Shown here piece after piece: positions 47,421 through 56,719 of a stretch of 64,000 bases of DNA. The position numbers were made by a program, and so were the translations under genes. Within the stretch, counting starts at the first letter, position 1. Each line of letters starts with the position of its first letter. Under the pieces are notes generated by a model. The model worked only from the letters and a program-made list of their open reading frames with translations, made no database searches and was not told the origin of the DNA. Origin of the DNA: Peribacillus acanthi (GTDB lineage: Bacteria; Bacillota; Bacilli; Bacillales; DSM-1321); the NCBI RefSeq assembly GCF_003073175.1, contig NZ_QBBX01000013.1:1-64000 (forward strand), in the 5' to 3' direction.

Positions 47421-47428
47421 CTTTCCGA

Positions 47429-47504
47429 TACCGCAAACCAAATGAAAGTTTGGGACGCAAAGCTATGGGCCTAAAGAGCATTTCTATGGTTGCCAGGTTG
47501 CCGA
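47429..47504 (+). ncRNA. Cyclic-di-GMP-I riboswitch (GEMM) 2
   Basis: CCGCAAACCaaatGAAAgtt, GGGACGCAAAGCTATGGGCC, CTAAAG and GGTTGCCAGGTTGCCG match the class I c-di-GMP aptamer. It is followed by a terminator and then the start of a GGDEF-EAL response-regulator gene, so enzyme and sensor are in one loop. Confidence 0.9.
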
Positions 47505-47518
47505 AGAAAGGTTGGTCC

Positions 47519-47552
47519 AAAACCACCTCTTGCGCTAGGTGGTTTTATTTTT
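47519..47552 (+). terminator. Riboswitch-linked terminator 2
   Basis: AAAACCACCT pairs with AGGTGGTTTT around an 8-base loop and is followed by ATTTTT. It lies between the aptamer and the gene it controls. Confidence 0.8.
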
Positions 47553-47641
47553 GCTTTTTACTAATTTTTATAGAATTTATTGGAAACATCCATAGAACCA
47601 AGAACATCGTAAACTTTCTTTAATACCAGGAGGTGCTTATC

Positions 47642-47733
47642 ATGACTGGGATAGAAAAGGTAAATATCCTCTTAGTGGACGACAGACCAGAGAATTTGAT
47701 TGCCTTGGAGGCAATTATTGAAAAAAACGAGTA
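47642..47733 (+). pseudogene. 5' part of REC-PAS-GGDEF-EAL-LuxR gene, cut by transposon
   Basis: AGGAGG 7 bases before the ATG opens a receiver-domain start (VNILLVDDRPENLIALEAII) of 30 codons, and the transposon end then creates an immediate TAG stop. If the transposon (47734-54249) and one copy of the 5-bp duplication GAGTA are removed, the reading frame continues exactly (EKNE-YNIIKASS) into the 54217-56673 frame, giving an intact 836-residue protein. The fragment alone holds the acidic pocket but not the phosphoacceptor Asp. Confidence 0.9.
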
Positions 47734-48077
47734 GGGGTAGCTCCAACAATTTGTCATAAAACCCACTCTAATACAAATAATGGAAGTTATTTATTGAATA
47801 AATCTATTATTTAACACATTTTTTTGTTTAGAATTTTCATCAGATTTCTATTCCAACAAAACGATGCGATAGCAATAGCAGAGGGTAGTTGTGTTGGAAA
47901 GTGGATTTATAAGTTAAAGAAAAAACGCTAACAGTAGGAGATTTTCTTGAAAAAAATATGGTTAATGGAGTAAGGTAAGAAATTATACCTATTTGTTTTT
48001 ATACCAGTGACGCACTTATTTTCACTAAGGGGGCTATCTACAGCATTTTGAAAAAAATAACACTAATCTATAAAAAT

Positions 48078-48112
48078 GAAAAAAGCTGATCGATTAATCA
48101 GCTTTTTTCATT
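48078..48112 (-). terminator. Terminator of the transposon passenger operon
   Basis: AAAGCTGAT...ATCAGCTTT hairpin with A/T runs on both sides, downstream of the 48204-48335 gene. Confidence 0.6.
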
Positions 48113-48203
48113 TCATAGATTAATATTTCATTAATTGAGGTACTTAGGCACATAAAAATCCCTATAATCTAGTACTATACCTATGTGAAGGTTATTCAAA
48201 TAG

Positions 48204-48335
48204 TTAATTATTGTTTTTATTATTTCGAGATTTACGAATAATTAATTTTGTAAATAATATAACCAGGAAGATAATTATTCCCAGATTAACAAGTTGCACG
48301 GTAACATCAATCCAATTTATATTCCAAGTGCTCAA
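48204..48335 (-). CDS. Small membrane protein of the transposon passenger pair
   Basis: 43 residues from a TTG with GGAGGG 6 bases upstream. One transmembrane helix (VQLVNLGIIIFLVILFTKLI) is followed by a basic tail (RKSRNNKNNN). It begins 12 bases after the stop of the secreted-protein gene, so it is co-translated. It could be a holin-like, immunity-like or anchoring partner; nothing fixes the role. Confidence 0.6.
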   Translation of the reverse strand: MSTWNINWIDVTVQLVNLGIIIFLVILFTKLIIRKSRNNKNNN

Positions 48336-48347
48336 AATTGTCCCTCC

Positions 48348-50330
48348 TTAAAATGGTACTTTATAAGTAACACTCTTATTATAACCCAGGGATTGTCCTA
48401 CTACAGATATCCCATAGGTCTTAATACCTCTTACGTAAGCTTTACCACCAGTTCTTAAACTGTTTAACTCATGCCATGTTGTTTTTTCATCCCAATTAAT
48501 CCCAAGAATGATTCCCGTTTGCTCACTCCAAATATCTACATTTGTTACTTTTTTTGAACTATCTCTTGTTACTCTAGCAAGTGCTGTAATTTTTGAGACA
48601 CCTTGTATTTCTGTATATTTGTAAAGTTTACTAGTTGAGCCTCCAGCAATTGTAACTTCATTTTCTGTGATTATCTCTTCATTTTCCATTGCTAATTGAG
48701 ACTTTAAATCCTCCTCTTGTAAATATTGTTCAAAGGCTTCAACAGAATCAAATACCATGGTTTGGTCAGGTGTAATTGTTGTAGGATCTACAGGGGTAAA
48801 GCCATATTCTTCTGCTATTTGATCTGGTGTTTTGTAAGTAACTTCTAGCAAAGGTTTATATTCGGTAGCTATTGCATTTTCACTAGCTACGAATTTTTTA
48901 TATATATTCGTAGCTTCAGTATCACTTTTTAACATAAACCCATAATTAGTACTCAAATTATTACGCCAGTTTTGAATAATATGAACCGGAATATCCCATT
49001 GTTTCATGTCAGCATCTAGTGTAGTAGGTGATGTTAACCCACTTACTGTCGATAATTTATTGCTTGTTACATAATCTCCACCTTTATAATTCCAAGCAGT
49101 ATATGTGGGTAATTTTTTTGAATAGGTCCAAGAAGCTTCATTTTCATTCCAATCACTTGAGACTTTAAATAAACTAATATCAACTGGTGTATTATTATTT
49201 GTTGAAGAAAACCATAATTTAAGATTCGATGACAAAATTGTTGTAGCAGATGGAATTGTTGTCAAATCAAATCTTAATAGTGTACGTATAATATTGCCAC
49301 CAGAAGATCCACCACCTAGTTCTAAATCATTTCCTCCAGTTTGTGTTGGAAAACCACTTCGTAAGTTGGTGTCTTCAACATATGTGCTAGATTGAATTTT
49401 TACCATTGTAGGATCAATTGTTATTGGATATACGCGCTTAGAATCTTCTAACCATTGTTTGTTTGGAGATAAATATAAGTACAATTGATTGTTTATAACC
49501 TCATAAGTAAGTTTTACATCGTATGATATCGCCTCTTCAGGTATAGAAAAAATTCCTTCTGTCGCTTTATATCCTTTAGGAACAAAAGAATCATACATAT
49601 ATGGTGTTTCAAAGTAATAAACGGGCTTATTTGTTTTTAAATCGTACAGGTACAAGGTTTCACCTTCCTGTTTGATATTCATTCCCTCTAAGTCCATTTT
49701 GTAAGTAAATACAGTTGGAAAACCTTTTTCTGGTTTTTCAGTATAAATAATATCTTCCTTAATACGATCTGAGCCAACTGTATACTTTATATCAATATTT
49801 GAGTATACATCTGGATATGTAATTGATTCTCCTTCTACAACCCCTTCCACATTCGCGGCCTGTTCCCCAGTATGTTCTAAAGGTTCTAACTGTAATTCAG
49901 TTGAATATTGTTCATCCTCAATTTTGAAAACAGGTGTTTCTACCTCATGTTTTTCGCTAAATTTCACAGTGAAATCATTTGCCTTATTTTCATATACATT
50001 TTCTTTCGAATCTGATACAAGTTCATTATTTATTGATTCCCATTGATCATTGTCATTTTTAAAATGTATTGGAGTTTGGGAAATTTCAGCTACAAACGTT
50101 CCATTTGATTTAAGAAAAGTTTTAGAATATGCAGTACGCAATTCTTTAACTTCTTCTTTAAATAAGTTAGTTTTCGGAGCTGATGATTCTACCTGTTGAA
50201 CAATTGGCTTTTCATCAATTTCAGCAAAAACTGTAAATACCCCATCCTTCGGTAAAAAAGAAAAGATAATAGTTGTTGCAAGCATGACTGATAACCATCT
50301 TATAGCCTGTTTTTTAAATTTTTTACTCAT
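48348..50330 (-). CDS. Secreted DNRLRE-type protein
   Basis: 660 residues. Signal peptide KKFKKQAIRWLSVMLATTII ends near FAEIDE. A DNRLRE/CBM96-like module around residues 320-470 (YVEDTNLRSGFPTQTGGNDL; WNENEASWTYSK) is typical of the N-terminal part of Bacillus wall-associated RHS/WapA proteins. No RHS repeats follow; instead an unusual helical linker and a 110-residue C-terminal domain finish the protein. GAGGAG lies 11 bases before the ATG. It is an exported surface or secreted protein inside the transposon. Confidence 0.7.
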   Translation of the reverse strand: MSKKFKKQAIRWLSVMLATTIIFSFLPKDGVFTVFAEIDEKPIVQQVESSAPKTNLFKEEVKELRTAYSKTFLKSNGTFVAEISQTPIHFKNDNDQWESINNELVSDSKENVYENKANDFTVKFSEKHEVETPVFKIEDEQYSTELQLEPLEHTGEQAANVEGVVEGESITYPDVYSNIDIKYTVGSDRIKEDIIYTEKPEKGFPTVFTYKMDLEGMNIKQEGETLYLYDLKTNKPVYYFETPYMYDSFVPKGYKATEGIFSIPEEAISYDVKLTYEVINNQLYLYLSPNKQWLEDSKRVYPITIDPTMVKIQSSTYVEDTNLRSGFPTQTGGNDLELGGGSSGGNIIRTLLRFDLTTIPSATTILSSNLKLWFSSTNNNTPVDISLFKVSSDWNENEASWTYSKKLPTYTAWNYKGGDYVTSNKLSTVSGLTSPTTLDADMKQWDIPVHIIQNWRNNLSTNYGFMLKSDTEATNIYKKFVASENAIATEYKPLLEVTYKTPDQIAEEYGFTPVDPTTITPDQTMVFDSVEAFEQYLQEEDLKSQLAMENEEIITENEVTIAGGSTSKLYKYTEIQGVSKITALARVTRDSSKKVTNVDIWSEQTGIILGINWDEKTTWHELNSLRTGGKAYVRGIKTYGISVVGQSLGYNKSVTYKVPF

Positions 50331-50452
50331 TTCTGTAATGTCTCCTCATTATGGTGTTTATATTTTTGGTTAGAAACCTATTAGATTTTATCATTTTCAT
50401 TTAAATAGAACTTGTAGTAATAATTACCAAATAATTAGAATTATATAGATAC

Positions 50453-50488
50453 AATTCCTCCCTAAAACGAACGTTTTAGGGAGGAATT
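50453..50488. repeat. 16-bp perfect inverted repeat between divergent transposon genes
   Basis: AATTCCTCCCTAAAAC and its exact complement flank GAAC. It lies between the divergent passenger gene and resolvase gene, a position where res sites or bidirectional control elements are found. It could also be a terminator. Confidence 0.55.
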
Positions 50489-50614
50489 TCTACTTATCAG
50501 TAATTCACTTATTTTTGATGATTTTCAATCCCTAAACCTTTCCCTTTAACTACTTCCCAAAAATTGACGCATTATCCGAATTTGGGAATAATTATTTCAG
50601 AAGGAGAGGATAAA

Positions 50615-51169
50615 ATGGGGAAAATTTTTGGTTATGCTCGTGTTTCGACTCAAGACCAAAACTTAGATCTTCAAATTGACGCTTTAGAAAAAGCAGGGGC
50701 AGCTGTTATTTACAAAGAGAAAATGACCGGAACGAAAAAAGAACGCCCAGAATTAGAACAACTTCTCAAGGCTATAAGTGAAGAAGATTCTGTGGTCGTT
50801 TATAAATTGGACCGTATTTCAAGATCCACAAAGCACCTTATTGAGTTAGCTGAAACCTTTGAAGAAAAAAAGGTCAATTTTATTTCCATTCAGGATAATA
50901 TTGACACATCAACGGCTATGGGACGCTTTTTCTTCAGAACAATGGCTAGCATAGCTGAATTAGAACGGGATATTATTAGTGAACGTACAAAATCAGGATT
51001 ACAATCTGCAAGAATGAGAGGTCGGAAAGGTGGAAGACCCTCAAAGGATCCTAAGTTGGTGGAACGTGCTTTAAAACTACATTCTTCTAATCAATATAGC
51101 ATCAAAGAAATTACGGATATGACGGGTGTGAGTAAATCTGTTTTGTATCGAGCCTTAGAAAAAATTTAA
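50615..51169 (+). CDS. tnpR: Serine resolvase
   Basis: 184 residues from the ATG with GAAGGAGAGG upstream (a longer frame from 50564 lacks a site). GYARVSTQDQNLDLQ contains the catalytic serine of the resolvase/invertase family, VYKLDRISRSTKHL and ELERDIISERTKSGL are conserved, and GRPSKDPKLVERAL ... IKEITDMTGVSKSVLYRALE is the C-terminal HTH. It resolves transposon cointegrates at a res site, presumably in the 50331-50614 interval. Directly upstream of tnpA, same direction. Confidence 0.95.
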   Translation: MGKIFGYARVSTQDQNLDLQIDALEKAGAAVIYKEKMTGTKKERPELEQLLKAISEEDSVVVYKLDRISRSTKHLIELAETFEEKKVNFISIQDNIDTSTAMGRFFFRTMASIAELERDIISERTKSGLQSARMRGRKGGRPSKDPKLVERALKLHSSNQYSIKEITDMTGVSKSVLYRALEKI

Positions 51170-51196
51170 ACCTTTGATGAAAAGGGGGCATTTCCT

Positions 51197-54151
51197 ATGT
51201 ACCTGAGAGCAAGAGAACTACTTACACCTGATCAAAGAAAGGACTTTTTGACAATCCCTTCTACTTTAAGCAATTGGGAACTGGCCTACTACTATACCCT
51301 TACACAAGATGATATTGAGGTAATAAGACGTAGAAGAAGAGATCATAATCGTTTGGGATACGCTATTCAAATTTGTCTTTTTCGTTATCCAGGTTGGTCA
51401 ATTTCAGATATAAAAAGTATTCCTGATAAGGTGATAAACTATGTTGCCAAACAGTTACAAATAAACCCAAGTGAATATAATCGTTATTCTGAACGAGAGC
51501 AAACGAAACATGAACATATGGAAGAAATACGAAAATATTATGGCTTTACCAATTTTTCTGCATATTTATATCGTGTTATTTCGCAGACATTACTCCCCCA
51601 TGCGATTGAAAATGGAAATTCCATGTTCTTAATAAGAATGACTTTACAAGAAATGAGAAAGCGAAAAATCATATTGCCAGCTATGACAACTATTGAAAGA
51701 TTAGTATGGGAAACACGCCGAAGGGCAGAGGAAAAAGTATACAACTCACTCTCTAAACCGTTATCTCGATGGCAGAAACAACAATTGGAGAAATTAATTG
51801 ATACTCCATCAGATAAAATAAAAACTAAGCTTGGATGGATCAGGGAAATACCAGGTCAATCATCACCAGATGCCTTTTTAAAAGTAATTGAGAGATTAGA
51901 ATATGTCCGTTCATTAAATCTTTCAACAGAGTTTGGAAGTATTCACTCGAATAGACTTCTTCAGCTTGCTAGGCTAGGCGCGCGTTATGAACCTCATTCT
52001 TATCGAAGATTTAATGAGAATAAAAGATATGCTATTCTTGTAGCTCACCTTTTAACTCTTAGTCAAGATTTAATTGATCAAGCTATCGAAATTCATGACC
52101 GACAAATTATGATCTTACAATCAAAGGGTAGAAAAGCACAAGAGGAACTGCAAAAGCAGAATGGGAAATCTATCAATGAAAAGATTTTACACTTTGCGGA
52201 TATTGGAGAAGCTTTAGTAAAAGCACGAAATGAAGGGCTAGATCCATTTAAAGTATTAGAGAAGATAATGCCTTGGGAAAAGATCGTTGATTCTATAGAA
52301 GAAGCAAAACGTTTAGCTCGTCCTATGGACTACGATTACTTAGATTTGTTGGTTACCAGGTTTACTTACCTTAGAAAGTATACACCTTTACTACTCAGCA
52401 AATTGGAATTCCATACAACTCAGGCTTCTGAACCTATATTTCGCGCTATTAATGTCTTGCGTGAAATGAACGAAAATAAGAAACGCCATGTTCCCGAAGG
52501 TGCACCATTGGATTTTGTTCCAAAGAGATGGCAAAAATATGTGTATGATGAAAATGGAACTATTAATCGAAAGTATTATGAATTAGCAGCATTAACCGAA
52601 TTAAAAAATCATATCCGGTCTGGAGATATATGGGTTGTAGGAAGTAGGTTACATAAGGATTTTGAGGAGTACTTGGTCTCAAAAGATAATTGGGATGAAA
52701 CTAAGAATACAGGTAACAGGTTAGCCGTTGGTATGTCTGCTCAAGAATATATAGTGGAGAGAAATGCATCTTTAAAAGAAGGATTAGATTATATCCTGGA
52801 AAACCTAGATTCTCTTGAGGGAATAAGTATTGACAATGCAAAAATTCGACTAGATCGTTTAGAGAAAGATACACCGGAAGAAGCAAAATCTCTTAGCCAA
52901 ACTTTATATAACATGTTACCTCGGGTAAAACTTACTGATTTATTGATTGAAGTTTCCAATTGGACAGGCTTTGATGAACACCTATCTCATGCATCTACTA
53001 ACCGGCCTCCTAAGGGGGAAGAAAAGTCTATTGTAATGGCTGCGATTATGGCCATGGGGACGAATATCGGCCTTACTAAAATGGCTGAAGCGACACCGGG
53101 AATCACCTATCATCAGTTAGCTAATGCAGCCCAATGGCGTTTACATGAGGATTCTTTAAGTAAAGCTCAAGCATCTTTGGTAAATTTTCAACATCACCTT
53201 TCTTTATCAAAACATTGGGGAGATGGGACTACTTCTTCCTCAGATGGAATGCGTGTACAAGTTGGCGTTTCTTCTCTTCATGCCGATGCTAACCCACACT
53301 ATGGAACAGGGAAAGGCACTACTATATATAGATTCACCAGCGATCAATTTTCTTCTTTTTATACAAAGGTTATTAACACAAACGCTCGAGATGCCGTCCA
53401 TGTTATAGATGGGTTGCTTCATCATGAATCAGAATTATCCATTGAAGAGCATTATACGGATACTGCTGGTTATACTGATCAGGTGTTCGGATTAAGCCAT
53501 ATATTAGGTTTTCGTTTTGCTCCTAGAATGCGAGATCTAGCAGACTCTAAACTTTATGTCATGGATAAATCTTATGATTATTCAAAGATTAATAGTATTC
53601 TACGAGGAAAAATCAACATTAAGGTTATTCAAGATAACTATGATGATGTCTTACGATTAGCACATTCCATACGTGAAGGTAAAGTGTCGGCTTCACTTAT
53701 TTTAGGAAAGTTAGGGTCTTATTCTCGTCAAAATAAAATGGCAACAGCATTGCGTGAGATGGGCAGAATTGAAAAAACAATCTTTATATTAGACTATATC
53801 TCAAATGAATCATTACGTAGGCGTGTCCAAAGAGGATTAAATAAAGGCGAAGCTATGAATGCTTTGGCAAGAGCATTATTTTTTGGGAAACGTGGAGAGT
53901 TACGAGAAAGAGGATTGCAAGATCAACTTCAACGTGCTAGTGCCTTAAATATTCTAATAAATGCTATCATCGTTTGGAATACAGTTTATCTCACAGAAGC
54001 CACAAATATATTAAAAGCAAAGGGACTGTTAAAAGAGGAGTTATTACCACACATTTCCCCATTAGGTTGGGAACACATTAATTTGTTAGGAGAATATACT
54101 TTTGATGCAAAAAAGGTACCTTCAAATGAATTACGTCCATTAAAGATATAA
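51197..54151 (+). CDS. tnpA: Tn3-family transposase
   Basis: 984 residues, the normal length, with AAAGGGGGCA upstream. The N-terminal part (MYLRARELLTPDQRKDFLTI) is the DUF4158-like DNA-binding region. The catalytic core shows SSDGMRVQVGV, DTAGYTDQVFGL and the C-terminal GEAMNALARALFFGKRGELR with NALINAII-like sequence, holding the D, D and E residues of the RNase H-like fold. No stop or frameshift is present, so it appears functional. Confidence 0.95.
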   Translation: MYLRARELLTPDQRKDFLTIPSTLSNWELAYYYTLTQDDIEVIRRRRRDHNRLGYAIQICLFRYPGWSISDIKSIPDKVINYVAKQLQINPSEYNRYSEREQTKHEHMEEIRKYYGFTNFSAYLYRVISQTLLPHAIENGNSMFLIRMTLQEMRKRKIILPAMTTIERLVWETRRRAEEKVYNSLSKPLSRWQKQQLEKLIDTPSDKIKTKLGWIREIPGQSSPDAFLKVIERLEYVRSLNLSTEFGSIHSNRLLQLARLGARYEPHSYRRFNENKRYAILVAHLLTLSQDLIDQAIEIHDRQIMILQSKGRKAQEELQKQNGKSINEKILHFADIGEALVKARNEGLDPFKVLEKIMPWEKIVDSIEEAKRLARPMDYDYLDLLVTRFTYLRKYTPLLLSKLEFHTTQASEPIFRAINVLREMNENKKRHVPEGAPLDFVPKRWQKYVYDENGTINRKYYELAALTELKNHIRSGDIWVVGSRLHKDFEEYLVSKDNWDETKNTGNRLAVGMSAQEYIVERNASLKEGLDYILENLDSLEGISIDNAKIRLDRLEKDTPEEAKSLSQTLYNMLPRVKLTDLLIEVSNWTGFDEHLSHASTNRPPKGEEKSIVMAAIMAMGTNIGLTKMAEATPGITYHQLANAAQWRLHEDSLSKAQASLVNFQHHLSLSKHWGDGTTSSSDGMRVQVGVSSLHADANPHYGTGKGTTIYRFTSDQFSSFYTKVINTNARDAVHVIDGLLHHESELSIEEHYTDTAGYTDQVFGLSHILGFRFAPRMRDLADSKLYVMDKSYDYSKINSILRGKINIKVIQDNYDDVLRLAHSIREGKVSASLILGKLGSYSRQNKMATALREMGRIEKTIFILDYISNESLRRRVQRGLNKGEAMNALARALFFGKRGELRERGLQDQLQRASALNILINAIIVWNTVYLTEATNILKAKGLLKEELLPHISPLGWEHINLLGEYTFDAKKVPSNELRPLKI

Positions 54152-54216
54152 AGATTAGGCTGATTTTTCCTTAGAGTTGGAAAAATCAGCTTTCCATTTC
54201 TATTTAATGTCTTACC

Positions 54217-56673
54217 GTGGGTTTTATGTCAAAATGTTGGCGCTACCCCGAGTATAACATTATTAAAGCGTCTTCCGGGGAAGAGGCGTTGATTCAGCTG
54301 TTGAAATACGATTTTGCCGTCATCCTTTTGGATGTTCAGATGCCAGGAGTCGATGGTTTTGAAACGGCCAAGATCATCAAGGCCCGTGAGAAAACGAAAA
54401 ACATCCCCATCATCTTCATCACGGCCAACAATATTGATTCCAAACATATCTTCTTAGGCTATTCAGTCGGGGCTATTGACTACATCCTGAAGCCATTTGA
54501 TCCTTTCATCCTAAAATCCAAGGTCGAAGTGTTTGTGGAAATGTATAGAATCAACCAAAGAAACATCCGACAGGCGGACATTCTTTTGGAAAAAACGAAA
54601 GAACTCGAAAAGGCTAACCAGGAATTAACCCGAAAAAGCCTGGAATTGCTTGAATCCGAAGCCATCACCAGTGTGATTAGCGAAACTTCGATTGACTCCA
54701 TGATTTTGCTGAACGGTGATGGACTTGTCATAAAAGTGAATCCCGCTTTTGTACGGATGTTTCTGTACGAAACGCATGAAATGCTTGGGAAACCTATTTA
54801 TTCCTTATTATCCGACGAAAAATCGAAGCAATTCATGCATGCCATCATCGCATCCATTCATACCCTGGATGAATTTTTGGAAGGATCCAATGAGGTAAAC
54901 GCCAAGCGGCAAGACGGTACGACCTTCTATGCCGAAGTCCAAATAGGGAAAAGGTATATCAAAAATAAATGCATCATCGCTTGCACGTTCCGAGATATCA
55001 CGAAACGAAAACAAAACCAAGAATTAATCACACATATGGCGTATCATGATGGATTGACCAATCTCCCGAATAGGAGACAATTCCACGATGTATTCAATGC
55101 AGAATTACAGCGGGCAAAGGGCATTCATGCTCCATTTTCGATTCTCTATCTCGATTTAGACCTGTTCAAGTTCATCAATGATTCGTTAGGTCATTTGATT
55201 GGGGACAAGTTGTTGCAGGAATTTTCCAAGCGGTTGGTGGGATTTGTCGGTGAAAAGGATTTCGTGGCTCGGCTTGGTGGCGATGAATTCGTGATTCTGT
55301 TGCCAGACACGAGCAGGGAACAGGCCATCGAGATTGCCGAAAAGATATTAGAAGGGATCAAACACCCTTTTCATATCGAAAACTACGAGTTATTCATCAC
55401 CGCGAGCATAGGCGTCAGCATTTTCCCGTATGACGGGGAAGATTCTTCGGTCTTGCTGAAGAGTGCAGATGCTGCCCTGTACCGGGCGAAAGAACAAGGA
55501 AAAAATACCTTTAAAATCTTCCATTCTGGGATGAATATCCATTCTTACAAATCCTTTATCTTGCAAAATGAGTTAAGGAAAGCCATCGAACGAAATGAAT
55601 TAGTTCTCTATTTCCAACCAAGAATGGATCTAGACACAGGAGAGATCACCAGTGCAGAAATCCTCCTTCGATGGAACCATCCAGATTGGGGGGTTCTAAA
55701 GCCATCTGAATTCATTCCACTCGCGGAAGAAACAGGAATGATAGTAGAGATTGGGGAATGGATCATCGAATCCGCTTGCGTACAGATTAAACGTTGGATG
55801 GATGATGGCTTTGCTCCGATCCGTCTTGCCGTCAATCTCTCCCCAAGGCAATTCTTACAAAAGGATTTAGTGGAAAAAATAAAAGGATATATAACCGACC
55901 ATTCTATAGATGCTGGAATGCTGGAAATTGAAATCGTAGAATCCATTCTCGTTGAAAATGAGGCTCGTGTTCGATCCGTTCTACAGGACATACGGAAACT
56001 GGGTGTAAGAATCAGCATCGATGACTTTGGAAAAGGCTACTCTTCTTTAACCTATCTTAGACACCTGCCTGTTCAGACGCTAAAGATAGACAAGTCTTTT
56101 ATCCACGATATGAAAATTCATGTGCCTGACAGCATTTCACTGGTGTATTCCATCATGTCTATGGCGCAAAGTTTACGAATGTCGGTCATTGCTGAAGGGG
56201 TGGAAACAGAGGAGCAATTGAACATCCTGAGACAAAAGGAGTCCCTGACCGTCCAAGGATACTTGATTTGCCATCCTGTCCCGATTCATGAACTGGAGAC
56301 ATTCCTTTCTAATAGGCAAAGGGTATTCAAAGAAAAGTCCACAATCCATCATCAAGCGGTTCCTGATTCAACGCCGATGGCTCTTGAGTCGACTACCGAT
56401 AGGCAAGAAGAGAAACAAGAAATAACCGAAATAGCCCTCAGCCGAATCTGTTCTCTGTATAACATTTCATCGCGGGAGAACGAAGTGTTTAGGTTAATCA
56501 TAGATGGGCTGAGCAATAAGGAAATCTCGGAGACCCTTTTCATCAGTGAACATACCGTCAAAAATCACATCACACGCATCCTACAAAAATTGAATGTGTC
56601 TGATCGTCTGCAAGCGATGGCGATCGTTTACCAAGCTTGCATCGAGGAATCTCATAGGACGGTAAAACTATAA
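54217..56673 (+). pseudogene. REC-PAS-GGDEF-EAL-LuxR regulator, 3' part after transposon
   Basis: About 806 native residues; the frame runs from inside the transposon end. Receiver remainder with LLDVQMPGVDG (phosphoacceptor Asp), PAS at about 150-265, GGDEF (LGGDEF) near 353 without the I-site Arg, an EAL domain starting FQPRMDLDTG and AEILLRW (EAL to EIL, Glu kept) with IDDFGKGYSS and AEGVETEEQ, and a C-terminal LuxR HTH (SNKEISETLFISEHTVKNHI). Dual c-di-GMP synthesis/degradation plus DNA binding in one chain is rare. The receiver is now cut; expression would need an outward transposon promoter. Confidence 0.85.
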
Positions 56674-56719
56674 ATCTTAAAACTTAGCACACGACTTATC
56701 ATAGAAGTGGGGAGCAAAC

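Larger units (their letters stand above)
47734..54249 (+). mobile_element. Tn3-family transposon (6516 bp)
   Basis: Terminal inverted repeats of about 38 bases start GGGGTAGC at both ends (left 47734-47771, right mirrored at 54212-54249), with 3 mismatches in the first 33 positions. The flanking 5-base duplication GAGTA is at 47729-47733 and 54250-54254. It carries resolvase and Tn3 transposase on the plus strand and, on the minus strand, a DNRLRE-type secreted protein with a small membrane protein. Intact enzymes and duplication suggest a recent insertion. The stretch 47772-48200 has no gene. Confidence 0.95.
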
